The translations under genes were made by a program, and so were the position numbers. A stretch of DNA of 64,000 nt, from NCBI RefSeq assembly GCF_019104745.1, contig NZ_JAHRWL010000002.1:62001-126000 (forward strand). The letters run 5' to 3'. Shown in pieces: positions 1 to 8,875 of the stretch. This DNA comes from Thalassococcus arenae (GTDB lineage Bacteria; Pseudomonadota; Alphaproteobacteria; Rhodobacterales; Rhodobacteraceae). Each line of letters opens with the position of its first letter. Position 1 is the first letter of the stretch. The notes below the pieces were generated by a model. It saw only the letters and a list, made by a program, of their open reading frames with translations, made no database searches and was not told the origin of the DNA.

Positions 1-24
1 GTGACGGCACGGAAGCCCGTTTCG

Positions 25-756
25 TCAGCACTCGGGCGGCAGTGGCAGCGCCGTGTAGGCGCGTTCCGGCAGCGCCACGACACCCTGAAGTCCAAGCGCG
101 TCGCGGCTCGACTGCGGCAGCGCGGCAATGGCGGCGGACAGTGCGGCGCGCAACCTTTCGGGGTCGCGGCCGCGGGCGGTGATGTAGGGCAGCGCCGGGC
201 TTGGCGCGGTCTCGTCGGCCACGCGCAGGGCCGTCGCGGCGGCATCATGGCGCGCGATCAGCCGCCAGCTTTGCGCATCGAGCGCCGCCAGATCGGCGCG
301 GCCTTCGGCGACGGCGCGGGCCGAGGCCCGGTGACTGCCGGTGATCAGCGCGACGGACGGGTGCAGGCCCAGCCCGGTGGCATGGCTCATCAGCGCGGCA
401 TAGCCCGACTGGCTGTCGGTGCCGTTCGCCGCGATGCGGGCGGCAAGTAGATCGGACAGGCCCCGGGCATCGTCGCGGCGCGCCACCAGGACCGATCGGT
501 AATATCCCGGCGCGCAGCCGGGCAGGGCATGGTCGGGGCTGGCCACCAGCGTCACCCGCCCCACCAGGTGCTTGCGGAACGGCAGCGAACAGGTCTGCGA
601 CAGCAGCAGCCCGGGTGATTGCCAGGCCTCCCACGGGTCGATCTCGCGATCCAGCGCGTCGGGCGCATCGCCGAGATCGCGGCGGATCGCCTGCCACAGC
701 GCATCCGTCTCGGCGCGCAATTCGGGAAAGTCGTACATCGGCAGGGTGGCGATCAC
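25..756 (-). CDS. PhnD-like substrate-binding protein, ligand unknown
   Basis: The 243-residue product looks like the phosphate/phosphonate-type (PhnD) periplasmic-binding fold: 'GYYRSVLVARR' near residue 85 and 'DSQSGYAALM' near residue 115 resemble the domain-1 strand and ligand loop of that family. I start it at GTG 756, which forms a GTGA overlap with the stop of the TerB gene upstream; a longer frame runs back inside that gene and is rejected. No signal peptide is visible, which is odd for a binding protein, so it may be cytoplasmic. No ABC permease or ATPase lies in the visible neighbourhood, and the ligand cannot be told. The fold call is reasonable; the function is open. Confidence 0.7.
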   Translation of the reverse strand: MIATLPMYDFPELRAETDALWQAIRRDLGDAPDALDREIDPWEAWQSPGLLLSQTCSLPFRKHLVGRVTLVASPDHALPGCAPGYYRSVLVARRDDARGLSDLLAARIAANGTDSQSGYAALMSHATGLGLHPSVALITGSHRASARAVAEGRADLAALDAQSWRLIARHDAAATALRVADETAPSPALPYITARGRDPERLRAALSAAIAALPQSSRDALGLQGVVALPERAYTALPLPPEC

Positions 757-1190
757 CCGCCGCTGACCCTTTGCCGGGCCAGGGCCGAGTCGCGGTCGCT
801 GACGCCCAGGAAATTCGACACCATGCGCAGCAGCGCGTCTTCCTCGGCCTCGCGCACGCCGTCGGCCAGAACCACTTGCCACAGTGCCTCGATCACGCCG
901 ATGCGGTCCTCGTAGGCCACCGCGTCCTTGATCGCACCGGTGAACCGCACGGTGTCGGGGGCCTCGGCCTCCAACGCCTCGGCCTCGGCGCGCAGCTTCG
1001 CCGCCTCGAACGGCGACAGGGCGAAACGCCGGGCGGCGATGCGGTCGATGCGGTCGCGTTCGGACTGGTCGTAATGGCCGTCGGAACGGGCGATGCGCAC
1101 CAGCAGGGCGGTCAGCGCAAGCCGCGCATCTTCATCCGGCAGGGGCGCGGGTTCGGGCGCGGTCAGTCGCTTGATGAAATCGGCAAACAT
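753..1190 (-). CDS. TerB-domain protein (first of a tandem pair)
   Basis: This is a 145-residue, all-helical, acidic protein of the TerB/DjlA N-terminal-like family. The repeated helical pattern 'ALLVRIARSDGHYDQSERDRI' (about residues 28-48) and 'VVLADGVREAEEDALLR' (about 105-121) carries the D-G acidic motifs typical of TerB. It shares its whole layout with the next gene upstream (1231-1677), so the two are tandem paralogues. Its stop overlaps the GTG start of the PhnD-like gene by four bases, suggesting translational coupling. TerB is named from tellurite resistance operons, but isolated copies such as this have no assigned role and no other ter genes are present here. Confidence 0.85.
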   Translation of the reverse strand: MFADFIKRLTAPEPAPLPDEDARLALTALLVRIARSDGHYDQSERDRIDRIAARRFALSPFEAAKLRAEAEALEAEAPDTVRFTGAIKDAVAYEDRIGVIEALWQVVLADGVREAEEDALLRMVSNFLGVSDRDSALARQRVSGG

Positions 1191-1230
1191 GGCAGGGATA
1201 TAGGTCCGGTGCGGGGAAAGGGGAAGTCCG

Positions 1231-1677
1231 TCAGGGGATCACGGCGGCGGCGGCGCGGGCAGCTTCGGAATCGCTGCGGGCCACGCCCATCTGGTGTTCG
1301 ATCATCGTCATCAGCGCGTCTTCGCGTTCGTCGGTGATGCCATCGGCCACGACCACGCGCCACATCGCCTCGACCTTTTCGCGACGGTGCTCGTAGTCGA
1401 CCTGGTCTCGGATCAGGGCGATCAGTTCGTCTTCGTTGTCGACCGCGAAGGCGAGTCTTTCGCAGGTGGCCCGCATTTTCGCCGCCTCCAGGGGTTTCAG
1501 ACCATACGCGGCGGCAAGAATCCGGTCGATCTGGGCGATTTCCTCGAACAGATAGGACTTGTCCGCCATCGCGACCCGAACCAGCAGGGTGCCAAGCGCC
1601 AATTCGGCGTCGGGTTTCGGCAGCGGCTCGGGTTTTGCCGCCTTGCGTTTCAACAGCGCGGTGAATCGTTCGAGCAT
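1231..1677 (-). CDS. TerB-domain protein (second of a tandem pair)
   Basis: A 148-residue paralogue of the adjacent downstream gene, with the same two acidic TerB segments ('TLLVRVAMADKSYLFEEIAQ' and 'VVVADGITDEREDALMTM'). The basic N-terminus (KRKAAKPEPLPKPD) precedes the helical bundle. It lies 40 bases upstream of its paralogue on the same strand and 16 bases downstream of a secreted-protein gene, so the four genes from 2371 down to 25 could form one transcript. No catalytic residues can be pointed to. A third, larger TerB protein (TerB plus J-domain) is encoded at 52257-52940. Confidence 0.85.
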   Translation of the reverse strand: MLERFTALLKRKAAKPEPLPKPDAELALGTLLVRVAMADKSYLFEEIAQIDRILAAAYGLKPLEAAKMRATCERLAFAVDNEDELIALIRDQVDYEHRREKVEAMWRVVVADGITDEREDALMTMIEHQMGVARSDSEAARAAAAVIP

Positions 1678-1693
1678 GGGGCGCCTGTTCGTT

Positions 1694-2371
1694 TTATCCG
1701 GTCTTTTCCTCAGTCTGTATCACCACATCGTCCAGCGCAATCCCGCCGGGGTCGGTGGTCTCGATCGTCAATGCCGCGACGGGGTGTCGCGTGGTCCAGG
1801 CCAGCGGGATCACATCCGGCCCCGGTCGCAGGACCTGGCGCGCCAGCCGGACGCCCTCCGCGTCGTAGAAGGTCAGCGTCACGGTGCCGGGATCGGCCGC
1901 GCGGCCCAGCGGGTCGGCGTATTCGGCGTGCAGTTTCAGGCCGAACACCACTTGCGGCACATCGAATACCAGCGCGGCACTGCCTTCGCCCCGGCCGTCC
2001 CGCGCCTGCGCCCCGGCAGGCCCGAGCGGAAACACCGCCATCGAGCCGAACCCGCGATGCAGGGCGATGGCCAGCGACTGTCCGGGCGCCCCGGCGCGCA
2101 CCGCCAGAGGCATCAGCGGCGCCCCCGACAAGCCGTCGAAGCCGTCCCGCGCCCTGGTGATCTGTCCCTGCAGCGCCTCGCCCATCCAGAGCCCCGGGGC
2201 ACGCAGCGGCGCGTCGATCACGTGACCTGGCTCGGGTCTGGCGGGCAGGTCGTCGAAGCGGATGACCCGGTGCGGCGTGGCGATCAGGTCGTCCCAGGCG
2301 ATCGCGCGCAGGGCGGGATCGGCCCGGGCCAGAACCGGCAGCAGCGACAGGATCAGCACGCGGACAAGCAT
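1694..2371 (-). CDS. Secreted protein of unknown function
   Basis: The 225-residue product begins with a short hydrophobic signal peptide (MLVRVLILSLLPVLARA, probable cleavage after ARA). The rest is beta-rich, with features of a carbohydrate-binding or PEP-CTERM-like jelly roll: 'IRFDDLP' near the start and 'TLTFYDAEGVRLARQ' with 'GIALDDVVIQ' near the end. 'IALDDVV' is a common closing strand in such extracellular beta-sandwich domains. I do not recognise a named family. It is the first of four same-strand genes leading into the TerB pair. The export call is solid; the fold is inference. Confidence 0.65.
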   Translation of the reverse strand: MLVRVLILSLLPVLARADPALRAIAWDDLIATPHRVIRFDDLPARPEPGHVIDAPLRAPGLWMGEALQGQITRARDGFDGLSGAPLMPLAVRAGAPGQSLAIALHRGFGSMAVFPLGPAGAQARDGRGEGSAALVFDVPQVVFGLKLHAEYADPLGRAADPGTVTLTFYDAEGVRLARQVLRPGPDVIPLAWTTRHPVAALTIETTDPGGIALDDVVIQTEEKTG

Positions 2372-2397
2372 GGCGTCAGGCTAGCGCGGCGCGCGGC

Positions 2398-3192
2398 TCA
2401 ACGCGATGCCGATCTGCCCAGCCCGTCGAACCGGGCCCTGAGCCGCGCGGCTTCGGCGTCGAGACCGAAGGGCGGGTTCAGCACGAACAGCCCGGACCCC
2501 ACCATGCCATGCCCGGGGCGGGCGGGGGGAAAGCGGACCTCGTGGCGCCAGCCTTGCGGCAATTCGGCGCCCAGCCGGTTCACCATCGCCCGTTCCGCGC
2601 CCGAGATCAGGACCGGGTACCACAGGCACAGGATGCCGACATTCCACTTGGCGTGCAGCTGGCGCAGCAGCTTGGGCCAGGTGTCGTAGTCGGTCTTCAC
2701 TTCCCACGAGGGGTCGATCAGCATCAGCCCGCGGCGCGGCTCGGGCGGGCAGAGGCTGTGCGCCAGCGCCGCGCCGTCGGTCTTGCGGACCTGACCAATC
2801 CGTCCCGAAACGACCGATTTCAGGGCGGAATGCTCGGCCGGGTGCAGTTCGGCCAGATGAATGTGGTCGGTCGGGCGCAACAGCGTCGCGGCGATCAGCG
2901 GCGAGCCGGGATAGGCGTCGACCCCGTGCTGTGCGCGGATCTGCGCCAGCGCGCGGGCATAGGGGTGATCGGCCGGAAACCAGTCTACCGCCCGGGCGAT
3001 GCCTTGTACCGCCTCGCCTGTCCGCGCCGCTTCGGGGCCGGAGAGGTCGTAAAGCCCACGCCCGGCATGGGTTTCGATATAGCTCAGCGGCTTGTCCTTG
3101 CGGGTCAGGTAACCCAGCATCCAGGCCAGCAGCGCGTGCTTGTGGACATCGGCCAGGTTCCCGGCGTGATAGGCGTGTTGGTAGGACAGCAT
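2398..3192 (-). CDS. rlmJ: 23S rRNA (adenine(2030)-N6)-methyltransferase RlmJ
   Basis: The 264-residue protein matches RlmJ in length and motifs. It opens with 'MLSYQHAYHAGNLADVHKH', typical of the family's cofactor-binding N-terminus, followed by 'YIETHAGRGLYDL' (38-50), the SAM-binding motif I. The catalytic (D/N)PP(Y/F)-type tetrad is D160-P-S-W163 here instead of the enterobacterial DPPY. RlmJ N6-methylates A2030 of 23S rRNA in the cytoplasm before subunit assembly. It is a single gene, divergent from the CoA-binding gene at 3269. The start is the ATG directly before the conserved LSYQHAY motif. Confidence 0.93.
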   Translation of the reverse strand: MLSYQHAYHAGNLADVHKHALLAWMLGYLTRKDKPLSYIETHAGRGLYDLSGPEAARTGEAVQGIARAVDWFPADHPYARALAQIRAQHGVDAYPGSPLIAATLLRPTDHIHLAELHPAEHSALKSVVSGRIGQVRKTDGAALAHSLCPPEPRRGLMLIDPSWEVKTDYDTWPKLLRQLHAKWNVGILCLWYPVLISGAERAMVNRLGAELPQGWRHEVRFPPARPGHGMVGSGLFVLNPPFGLDAEAARLRARFDGLGRSASR

Positions 3193-3268
3193 GGCGCCCG
3201 ATTAGGCCGGGCCGGGACGCGGTGCAAGCGGTGCTTTTCTTTTCACCCGGCTTGGATAGGGTGGCGCC

Positions 3269-3736
3269 ATGACCTACGACGACAGCTTTCTGCGCGATAT
3301 CCTGAAACGCAGCCGCGTGATCGCGGTGGTGGGCGTGTCGCCGAACGAGGTGCGGCCCAGCTATTACGTGGCGCGCTACCTGTCGCTGAAAGGCTACAGG
3401 GTGATCCCGGTCAATCCCGGCCATGCCGGAAAGCGCCTGTTCGGTCAGGAGGTGCGCGCGTCGCTGGCCGAATGTCCGAAGGATGTGGACATGGTCGACA
3501 TCTTTCGCCGGTCGGATGCCGTGCCGGAGATCGTGGACGAGGCGCTGGCGATCTTGCCGGGGTTGCGCACCATCTGGATGCAGATCGGGGTGATGCATGA
3601 CGGCGCGGCGGAGAAGGCGCGCGCGGCGGGGGTGGACGTGGTGATGAACCGCTGTCCCAAGATCGAATACCAGCGGCTGTTCGGCGAGCTGCGCATGGGC
3701 GGGTTCGCCACCGGGATCATCTCGTCGAAGCTGTGA
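3269..3736 (+). CDS. CoA-binding domain protein (YccU type)
   Basis: A 155-residue stand-alone CoA_binding (Rossmann) domain like the one at the N-terminus of succinyl-CoA synthetase alpha. The nucleotide loop is 'VIAVVGVSPNEVRPSYYVA' (17-35), followed by 'GYRVIPVNPGHAGKRLFGQ' and, near the end, 'NRCPKIEY', where family members have the conserved Cys-Pro. Members bind CoA or a related cofactor, but their reaction is unsettled. The gene stands alone between divergent rlmJ and convergent hisE, and a long GC-rich hairpin follows its stop immediately. Confidence 0.88.
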   Translation: MTYDDSFLRDILKRSRVIAVVGVSPNEVRPSYYVARYLSLKGYRVIPVNPGHAGKRLFGQEVRASLAECPKDVDMVDIFRRSDAVPEIVDEALAILPGLRTIWMQIGVMHDGAAEKARAAGVDVVMNRCPKIEYQRLFGELRMGGFATGIISSKL

Positions 3737-3784
3737 CGGCGGGCGGCGCTGTTCGGCTGCGCCGAAGGCGCCCCGCCCGCCGTC
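3735..3784 (+). terminator. Long GC-rich hairpin after the CoA-binding gene
   Basis: A perfect 12-bp outer stem (GACGGCGGGCGG at 3735-3746 pairing with 3773-3784) encloses a second stem, TTCGGC/GCCGAA (3752-3757 with 3761-3766). The stop codon of the CoA-binding gene lies inside the left arm. There is no T-run, so it may be a bidirectional attenuating hairpin between convergent genes rather than a classical intrinsic terminator. Confidence 0.5.
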
Positions 3785-3832
3785 CCGCGGGGCGCGTTTG
3801 CCGCAGCGTGCTTTGGTGGCCTGCGCTGCGCC

Positions 3833-3855
3833 GCGTATTTGGAAAAGAGAAGAAG
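3833..3855 (+). repeat. Dispersed intergenic motif, copy 1
   Basis: GCGTATTTGGAAAAGAGAAG followed by AAG; the same purine-rich motif recurs at 9517-9540 (minus), 13331-13350 (minus), 18804-18826 and 32348-32370. This copy lies between convergent genes, eight bases before the hisE stop. Confidence 0.5.
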
Positions 3856-3863
3856 GGGGAAGG

Positions 3864-4171
3864 TCAGTCCTTGCGGGCGGCCTTTTCCTGCAAGCCTGAC
3901 TGGCCCTGGCGGCGGGCAAGCTCGGCCATGACATCCGACAGGGGCACGTAGCGGGATTGCAGCATGACCAGCAGGTGGAAGAGCACGTCCGCCGCTTCGG
4001 ATGCCAGGCGGGCGCGGTCGCCCCTGACCGCTTCGATGATCGCCTCGATGGCTTCCTCGCCGAATTTCTCGGCGACTTTTTCGGGGCCCTTGGCAAGCAG
4101 CCGTGCGGTCCAGCTGTCGTCGGGGTCGGCCTGTGCGCGCGCGGCGATGATCGTTTCGAGGTCGTCGAGGG

Positions 4172-4175
<4 letters not shown>
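3864..4175 (-). CDS. hisE: Phosphoribosyl-ATP pyrophosphohydrolase HisE
   Basis: A 103-residue monofunctional PRA-PH that hydrolyses phosphoribosyl-ATP to phosphoribosyl-AMP, the second step of histidine synthesis. The MazG-like metal-binding helices are visible: '[15 protein letters not shown]' (35-49) supplies the acidic residues and '[15 protein letters not shown]' (58-72) completes the site. The start is ATG 4175, whose ATGA overlap with the hisF stop argues for coupling. A much longer frame upstream is the shadow of hisF. HisI is not in the window. Confidence 0.95.
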
Positions 4176-4933
<758 letters not shown>

Positions 4934-5024
4934 GGCCACGCCGTTTCGTTCGGATCACGGCATTGTTTATGGGCAAAGTCCCGGCCATGCCAGAGGCTTG
5001 GTCGCACGCATAGGGAGAGTAGAC

Positions 5025-5468
5025 ATGAAAACGCGGTTCGCGGCCCTGGCCTTTCTTGCCTCTGCAAGCCTGGTCTCGGCCGAAATCATCACCATCGAGG
5101 CTGCGGGTGACGTGGCCGGCACCGCGGATGCGTTGCAGGCGGCGGTCGAAGGCGCGGGTGCCACGGTCTTTGCGCGCGTCGATCATGGCGCCGGGGCGGC
5201 GTCGGTGGACATGGCGCTGGCGCCGGCGCAATTGTTGATCTTCGGCAACCCGAAACTGGGCACGCCGGCGATGCAGGACAATATCCTGGCCGGGCTCGAC
5301 CTGCCGCTGCGGGTTCTGGTCTATGAAAAGGATGGCCAGACCTACCTGTCCTACGAGGACCCTGCGGCCATGCTGGCCGGGCTTGAGGGCATCGGCGCGG
5401 AAGCCGGGTACCTTGCGACGATGTCCGGCGCGCTGAGCAAGCTGACCGGGGCGGCGGCCAATCCGTGA
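5025..5468 (+). CDS. Secreted DUF302-domain protein
   Basis: A 147-residue exported protein with a signal peptide ([19 protein letters not shown]) followed by one DUF302 domain: '[20 protein letters not shown]' and '[15 protein letters not shown]' are the hallmark stretches, and '[21 protein letters not shown]' closes it. DUF302 proteins are small dimeric alpha/beta proteins without an agreed activity. A purine-rich site (AGGGAGAG) lies just before ATG 5025; a longer in-frame extension from 4860 lacks such support. It is transcribed against the surrounding his genes and is likely a separate unit with its own promoter. Confidence 0.88.
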   Translation: MKTRFAALAFLASASLVSAEIITIEAAGDVAGTADALQAAVEGAGATVFARVDHGAGAASVDMALAPAQLLIFGNPKLGTPAMQDNILAGLDLPLRVLVYEKDGQTYLSYEDPAAMLAGLEGIGAEAGYLATMSGALSKLTGAAANP

Positions 5469-5560
5469 TCCGGTCTGGCCGTTGATGGCGGGCGCGGGGG
5501 CCGGGGCGGGATGGAGGCTGGGCTTTCCGGCCCTTGGTTCGCAGGCCGGGGAACGGCCCT

Positions 5561-6442
5561 CTAGCGCCGTCCCTCGCGGCCGGCGGCGCGCAGCGACAGG
5601 ATGCCCGACAGGAAGATCACCGCGAGGCCCGCGAAGGCCACCGCGTCGGGCCAGTCACCGAAGGCCAGCCAGCCGAGGATCGTGGCGGCGATGAGCTGGG
5701 TATAGATCAGCGGCGCGATGACGCTGGCCGGCGCCTGGCGGTTGGCCCAGACCAGGAACAGGTTGCCACCGGCCGAGCACAGCGCGCTGACCACGAACAG
5801 CAGCGTCAGCCAGGGCGTCAGGGCGGGAGCGGACAGCAGGACCGGCACCGGCATCAGCAGCGCCGCTGCGTAACCGAGTTGGGTCAGGATCAGGAAGCGC
5901 GGGCGGTATTGCCCGGCCACCGCCCGGGTCATGGCCAGGAACGCGCCGTAGAACACCCCCGCCAGCAGCGCGAAGACCATGCCGGGGCCGGCGCCGAAGC
6001 CCGGCTTGACCACCAGCAGCACCCCGGCAAAGCCCATCGCCAGAAGCGCCGACCGCCAGCGCGTGATCGGCTCGCGCAGGAACAACGCGGCAAGGATGTA
6101 GGACACGATCGGACCGACGAAGAAGGCGCCGAAGACATCGGCCAGCGGCTCGGTGCTGAGCGCGGTGACGATGCAGGCCACGCCGCTGCCGATCAGCAGG
6201 CCGCGCAGGATGATCTTGCGGTGCGTCAGGAGTGGCAACTCCGCCCGGCGCAGCCCGCAGAACGGCAGGGCGATCAGCGCGCCCAGGGTGAACCGTGCCC
6301 AGGCGACGTAGAGCGGCGGAACGCCGTGCTGGGTCAGTGCCTTTCCGGCGGTGTCGCCCAGAACGATCAGCGTCATCGCCGAAAAGACCGCGCCGAGGAT
6401 CAGCCAGAACCGGCCGCCGGTCAGGGAGGGGGCGTCAGGCAA
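5561..6442 (-). CDS. EamA/DMT-family transporter
   Basis: A 293-residue integral membrane protein with about ten hydrophobic segments arranged as two EamA repeats, the drug/metabolite transporter fold. Landmarks are '[16 protein letters not shown]' in the first repeat and '[20 protein letters not shown]' in the second. The substrate cannot be predicted. The start is TTG 6442, inside the last codons of hisA (eight-base overlap), because no other start precedes the first membrane segment. Coupling to hisA suggests co-transcription, but a role in histidine metabolism is not established. Confidence 0.85.
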   Translation of the reverse strand: MPDAPSLTGGRFWLILGAVFSAMTLIVLGDTAGKALTQHGVPPLYVAWARFTLGALIALPFCGLRRAELPLLTHRKIILRGLLIGSGVACIVTALSTEPLADVFGAFFVGPIVSYILAALFLREPITRWRSALLAMGFAGVLLVVKPGFGAGPGMVFALLAGVFYGAFLAMTRAVAGQYRPRFLILTQLGYAAALLMPVPVLLSAPALTPWLTLLFVVSALCSAGGNLFLVWANRQAPASVIAPLIYTQLIAATILGWLAFGDWPDAVAFAGLAVIFLSGILSLRAAGREGRR

Positions 6443-7154
6443 GGACCTCGATGGCCTTTTTCAGGTCGATGGCGCCGTCATAGAGCGCCCGGCCCGAGAT
6501 CACGCCGTTGAGCGGTGCGCCGCAATTGCGCAGGGCGCGCAGATCGGCCAGCGAGGATACGCCGCCGGACGCGATGACCGGGATCGTCACGGCCCGGGCC
6601 AGCGCCGCGGTGGCGGCGACGTTCGGCCCCTGCATGGCGCCGTCGCGGTCGATATCGGTGTAGATGATGGCGCAGACGCCGGCATCCTCGTAGCTGCGGG
6701 CAAGGTCGGTGGCGTCGACATCGGTGACCTCGGCCCAGCCTTTGGTGGCCACCCGGCCGCCGCGCGCGTCGATGCCGACGGCGACCTGTCCGGGAAAGGC
6801 GCGCGCCGCCTCGCGCACGAGGGCGGGGTTTTCGACCGCGACGGTGCCCAGGATCACCCGGGCCAAGCCCTTGGACAGCCACATCTCGATCGTCGCCATG
6901 TCGCGGATGCCGCCGCCCAGTTGCGCCGGGGTGCGGGTCTGGTTCAGGATCGCCTCGACCGCGGCGCCGTTGACGGGTTCGCCGGCGAAGGCGCCGTTGA
7001 GATCGACCAGGTGCAGCCATTCGCAGCCGGCGGCGACGAAATCGAGCGCCTGCGCGGCGGGATCGTCGCTGAACACGGTGGCTTTTTCCATGTCGCCACG
7101 CAGCAGGCGCACGGCCTTGCCGTCTTTCAGGTCGATGGCGGGATAGAGGATCAT
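6435..7154 (-). CDS. hisA: Phosphoribosylformimino-AICAR-ribotide isomerase HisA
   Basis: The 239-residue (beta/alpha)8 isomerase converts ProFAR to PRFAR, the substrate of HisFH. Catalytic Asp residues lie in '[17 protein letters not shown]' (Asp8) and in '[17 protein letters not shown]'; the phosphate site is '[10 protein letters not shown]'. I start it at ATG 7154 so that MILYPAIDL is the N-terminus; six more residues upstream are possible. It is related in sequence to the neighbouring hisF, as known for this pair. Two plus-strand DUF2147 genes separate it from the hisB-hisH part of the cluster. Confidence 0.96.
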   Translation of the reverse strand: MILYPAIDLKDGKAVRLLRGDMEKATVFSDDPAAQALDFVAAGCEWLHLVDLNGAFAGEPVNGAAVEAILNQTRTPAQLGGGIRDMATIEMWLSKGLARVILGTVAVENPALVREAARAFPGQVAVGIDARGGRVATKGWAEVTDVDATDLARSYEDAGVCAIIYTDIDRDGAMQGPNVAATAALARAVTIPVIASGGVSSLADLRALRNCGAPLNGVISGRALYDGAIDLKKAIEVLA

Positions 7155-7289
7155 TGCGGATGCCTGTTTCAAAGTCGCCGCTGCTTAATCATGACGCAAC
7201 GACAGATGCAACCGGACCCCGCGTCACACTTGATCGGCGGGCCGACCTGGCGTCACTCTGCAACCACCATTTCGGGAGGAGACCGAGAC

Positions 7290-7676
7290 ATGAAGATTCT
7301 GAGCATCGCGGCCGGGCTGGTCCTGGCGGCAAGTGCGGCGATGGCCGACCCCGTCGAAGGCGTGTGGAAGACGCAGCCGGGCGATGACGGCAATTTCGGG
7401 CTGGTGACGATTTCCGCCTGCGGCGCGGAAATCTGCGGTGTGCTGGGCCAGGGCTATGACAAGGCCGGAAAGAAGATCGACTCGCCCAATATCGGCAAGC
7501 GGATGATCTGGGCGATGAAACCCAATGGCGGCGGCCAGTATTCCGGCGGCAAGATCTGGGCGCCGGACCGCGACAAGACCTACAATTCCAAGATGACGCT
7601 CTCGGGCAACCAGCTCAAGGTCGAAGGCTGCGTGCTGGGTATCTGCCGCGGCCAGACCTGGACCCGCGTCAAGTAA
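7290..7676 (+). CDS. Secreted DUF2147 protein (tandem copy 1)
   Basis: A 128-residue exported protein: signal peptide MKILSIAAGLVLAASAAMA, then a single DUF2147 domain with 'VEGVWKTQPGDDGNFGLVTI', a Cys pair in 'SACGAEICGVLG', and a closing 'VEGCVLGICRGQTWTRVK'. The four Cys could form two disulfides in the periplasm. GGGAGGAGA stands nine bases before ATG 7290. The next gene downstream (7784) is a paralogue. The pair is plus-strand within the minus-strand his block. Function unknown; the fold is described as lipocalin-like for the family. Confidence 0.88.
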   Translation: MKILSIAAGLVLAASAAMADPVEGVWKTQPGDDGNFGLVTISACGAEICGVLGQGYDKAGKKIDSPNIGKRMIWAMKPNGGGQYSGGKIWAPDRDKTYNSKMTLSGNQLKVEGCVLGICRGQTWTRVK

Positions 7677-7712
7677 GCCGAATTTCGCGAAAACGGCGGA
7701 CAAACCATCCAG

Positions 7713-7738
7713 CGGGCTGGCAAATTGCCGGCCCGTTT
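7713..7738 (+). terminator. Probable terminator after DUF2147 copy 1
   Basis: CGGGCTGGCA (7713-7722) pairs with TGCCGGCCCG (7726-7735) with one T-G wobble, and TTT follows. It would end the 7290-7676 transcript, implying a separate promoter for copy 2. Confidence 0.5.
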
Positions 7739-7783
7739 CCTATTTCTAGAGTGCTCTCGATGGTGTCACAGGAGTGTTCGGCC

Positions 7784-8173
7784 ATGAAGAAGCTGCTTTG
7801 CGTCGCCATGCTGGTTGCGTTTCCGACCGCCGGGCTTGCCGGTGATCCCGCCATCGGCACCTGGAAAACCGAACCCGACAGGAAAAACCTGACCAGCCAC
7901 ATCCAGGTGCGCGCCTGCGGCGCGGCGCTGTGCGGCAAGGTGCTCAGGGCGTTCGACCCTTCCGGCAAGGAGGTGGTCACCAAGAATGTCGGCAAGGAGC
8001 TGTTCTGGGATCTCAAGCCGGTGGGCGGCGGCAAGTACGACGGCGGCACGGTCTATGTCCCGCTGCTGGACGTGACCGCAAAGGCCAAGGCGACCTTGTC
8101 GGGCAATACCTTCAAGGTGACCGGCTGCAAGGCGCTGGTCTGCGACGGCCAGACCTGGACCCGGGTGAACTGA
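7784..8173 (+). CDS. Secreted DUF2147 protein (tandem copy 2)
   Basis: A 129-residue paralogue of the preceding gene with signal peptide MKKLLCVAMLVAFPTAGLAG, 'AIGTWKTEPDRKN', the Cys pair in 'RACGAALCGKVL', 'KELFWDLKPVGGGKYDGG' and the shared ending 'CKALVCDGQTWTRVN'. Start ATG 7784 is preceded by AGGAG; the upstream GTG at 7751 would place charged residues before the signal peptide. The two copies differ widely outside the Cys and WTRV motifs, so the duplication is old. Function unknown. Confidence 0.88.
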   Translation: MKKLLCVAMLVAFPTAGLAGDPAIGTWKTEPDRKNLTSHIQVRACGAALCGKVLRAFDPSGKEVVTKNVGKELFWDLKPVGGGKYDGGTVYVPLLDVTAKAKATLSGNTFKVTGCKALVCDGQTWTRVN

Positions 8174-8206
8174 GCCGCGCGTGACCGGACCGGCTCGGGC
8201 CGGGGG

Positions 8207-8875
8207 TCAGGCCGGGATCATGTCGGCATAGACAAAGCCGTCGCGGGTGACCGTTTCGCCCATGTGGTGCGCGATGGGATGTCGGAACATCGGCCCGTCC
8301 CAGACGCCCGTGTGAAATTCGCCGTTTTCGCCACAGGGGTCGACGCCCGGCGGCAGGGCGTCAAGCAGCGCCTTGTCCCACACGCGGCCCGCAGCGTCCG
8401 CCGGTACCTTGGCCGGATCGCAGGTGACGACCCGGGCTTTCAGCCCGGCACCCATCATCGCTTCGGCCAGCGCGTCGGTCGGCTGGCCCCAGAGCGGGAA
8501 GAGCGGGGTCAGACCGGTGCCCTCCAGCTGCGCCTCGCGATAGGCGCGCACGTCTTCCAGGAACAGGTCGCCGAACACGATATGGGTGATGCCCCGCGAC
8601 AGCAGTGCCTGGCAGGCGCCGTGCATGCGCGCCTCGTAGTCGGCGTTCGAACAGGGCCAGGGCAGATCGACCGCCATCAGCGGCAGATCCGCCGCGCGGG
8701 CCTGTGCCTCGAGGATCGTGCGCCGCGTGCCGTGCATCGCCACCCGATCGAATTCGGCGTTCACCGTGGTCAGCAGCAGCGCCACATCCGCCAGCCCGTC
8801 GCGGCGGCAGACATGCAGCGCCCAGGCGCAATCCTTGCCCGACGACCAGGACAGCGCCGCGCGCGGTGCGGTCAC
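8207..8875 (-). CDS. ATP-PP-loop enzyme, Dph6/diphthine-ammonia-ligase-like
   Basis: A 222-residue protein of the adenine-nucleotide alpha-hydrolase superfamily. The PP-loop is 'SWSSGKDCAWAL' (S11-S12-G13-K14-D15), and 'HIVFGDLFLEDVRAYREAQ' with 'PLFPLWGQPTDALA' is typical of the Dph6-like (MJ0570-related) subfamily. Archaeal and eukaryotic relatives amidate diphthine on EF2, a residue bacteria lack, so the bacterial substrate is unknown. Its GTG start at 8875 overlaps the hisH stop (GTGA), so it is probably co-translated with hisH. This linkage may be incidental or may hint at an amidation or adenylation role. Confidence 0.82.
   Translation of the reverse strand: MTAPRAALSWSSGKDCAWALHVCRRDGLADVALLLTTVNAEFDRVAMHGTRRTILEAQARAADLPLMAVDLPWPCSNADYEARMHGACQALLSRGITHIVFGDLFLEDVRAYREAQLEGTGLTPLFPLWGQPTDALAEAMMGAGLKARVVTCDPAKVPADAAGRVWDKALLDALPPGVDPCGENGEFHTGVWDGPMFRHPIAHHMGETVTRDGFVYADMIPA

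Noticed and set aside
1-450. Plus-strand frame at the left edge
   Set aside because: It is antisense to the PhnD-like gene and has shadow composition.
753-1677. Tellurite-resistance operon
   Set aside because: Two TerB domains alone do not make a ter operon; TerC, TerD, TerE and partners are absent.
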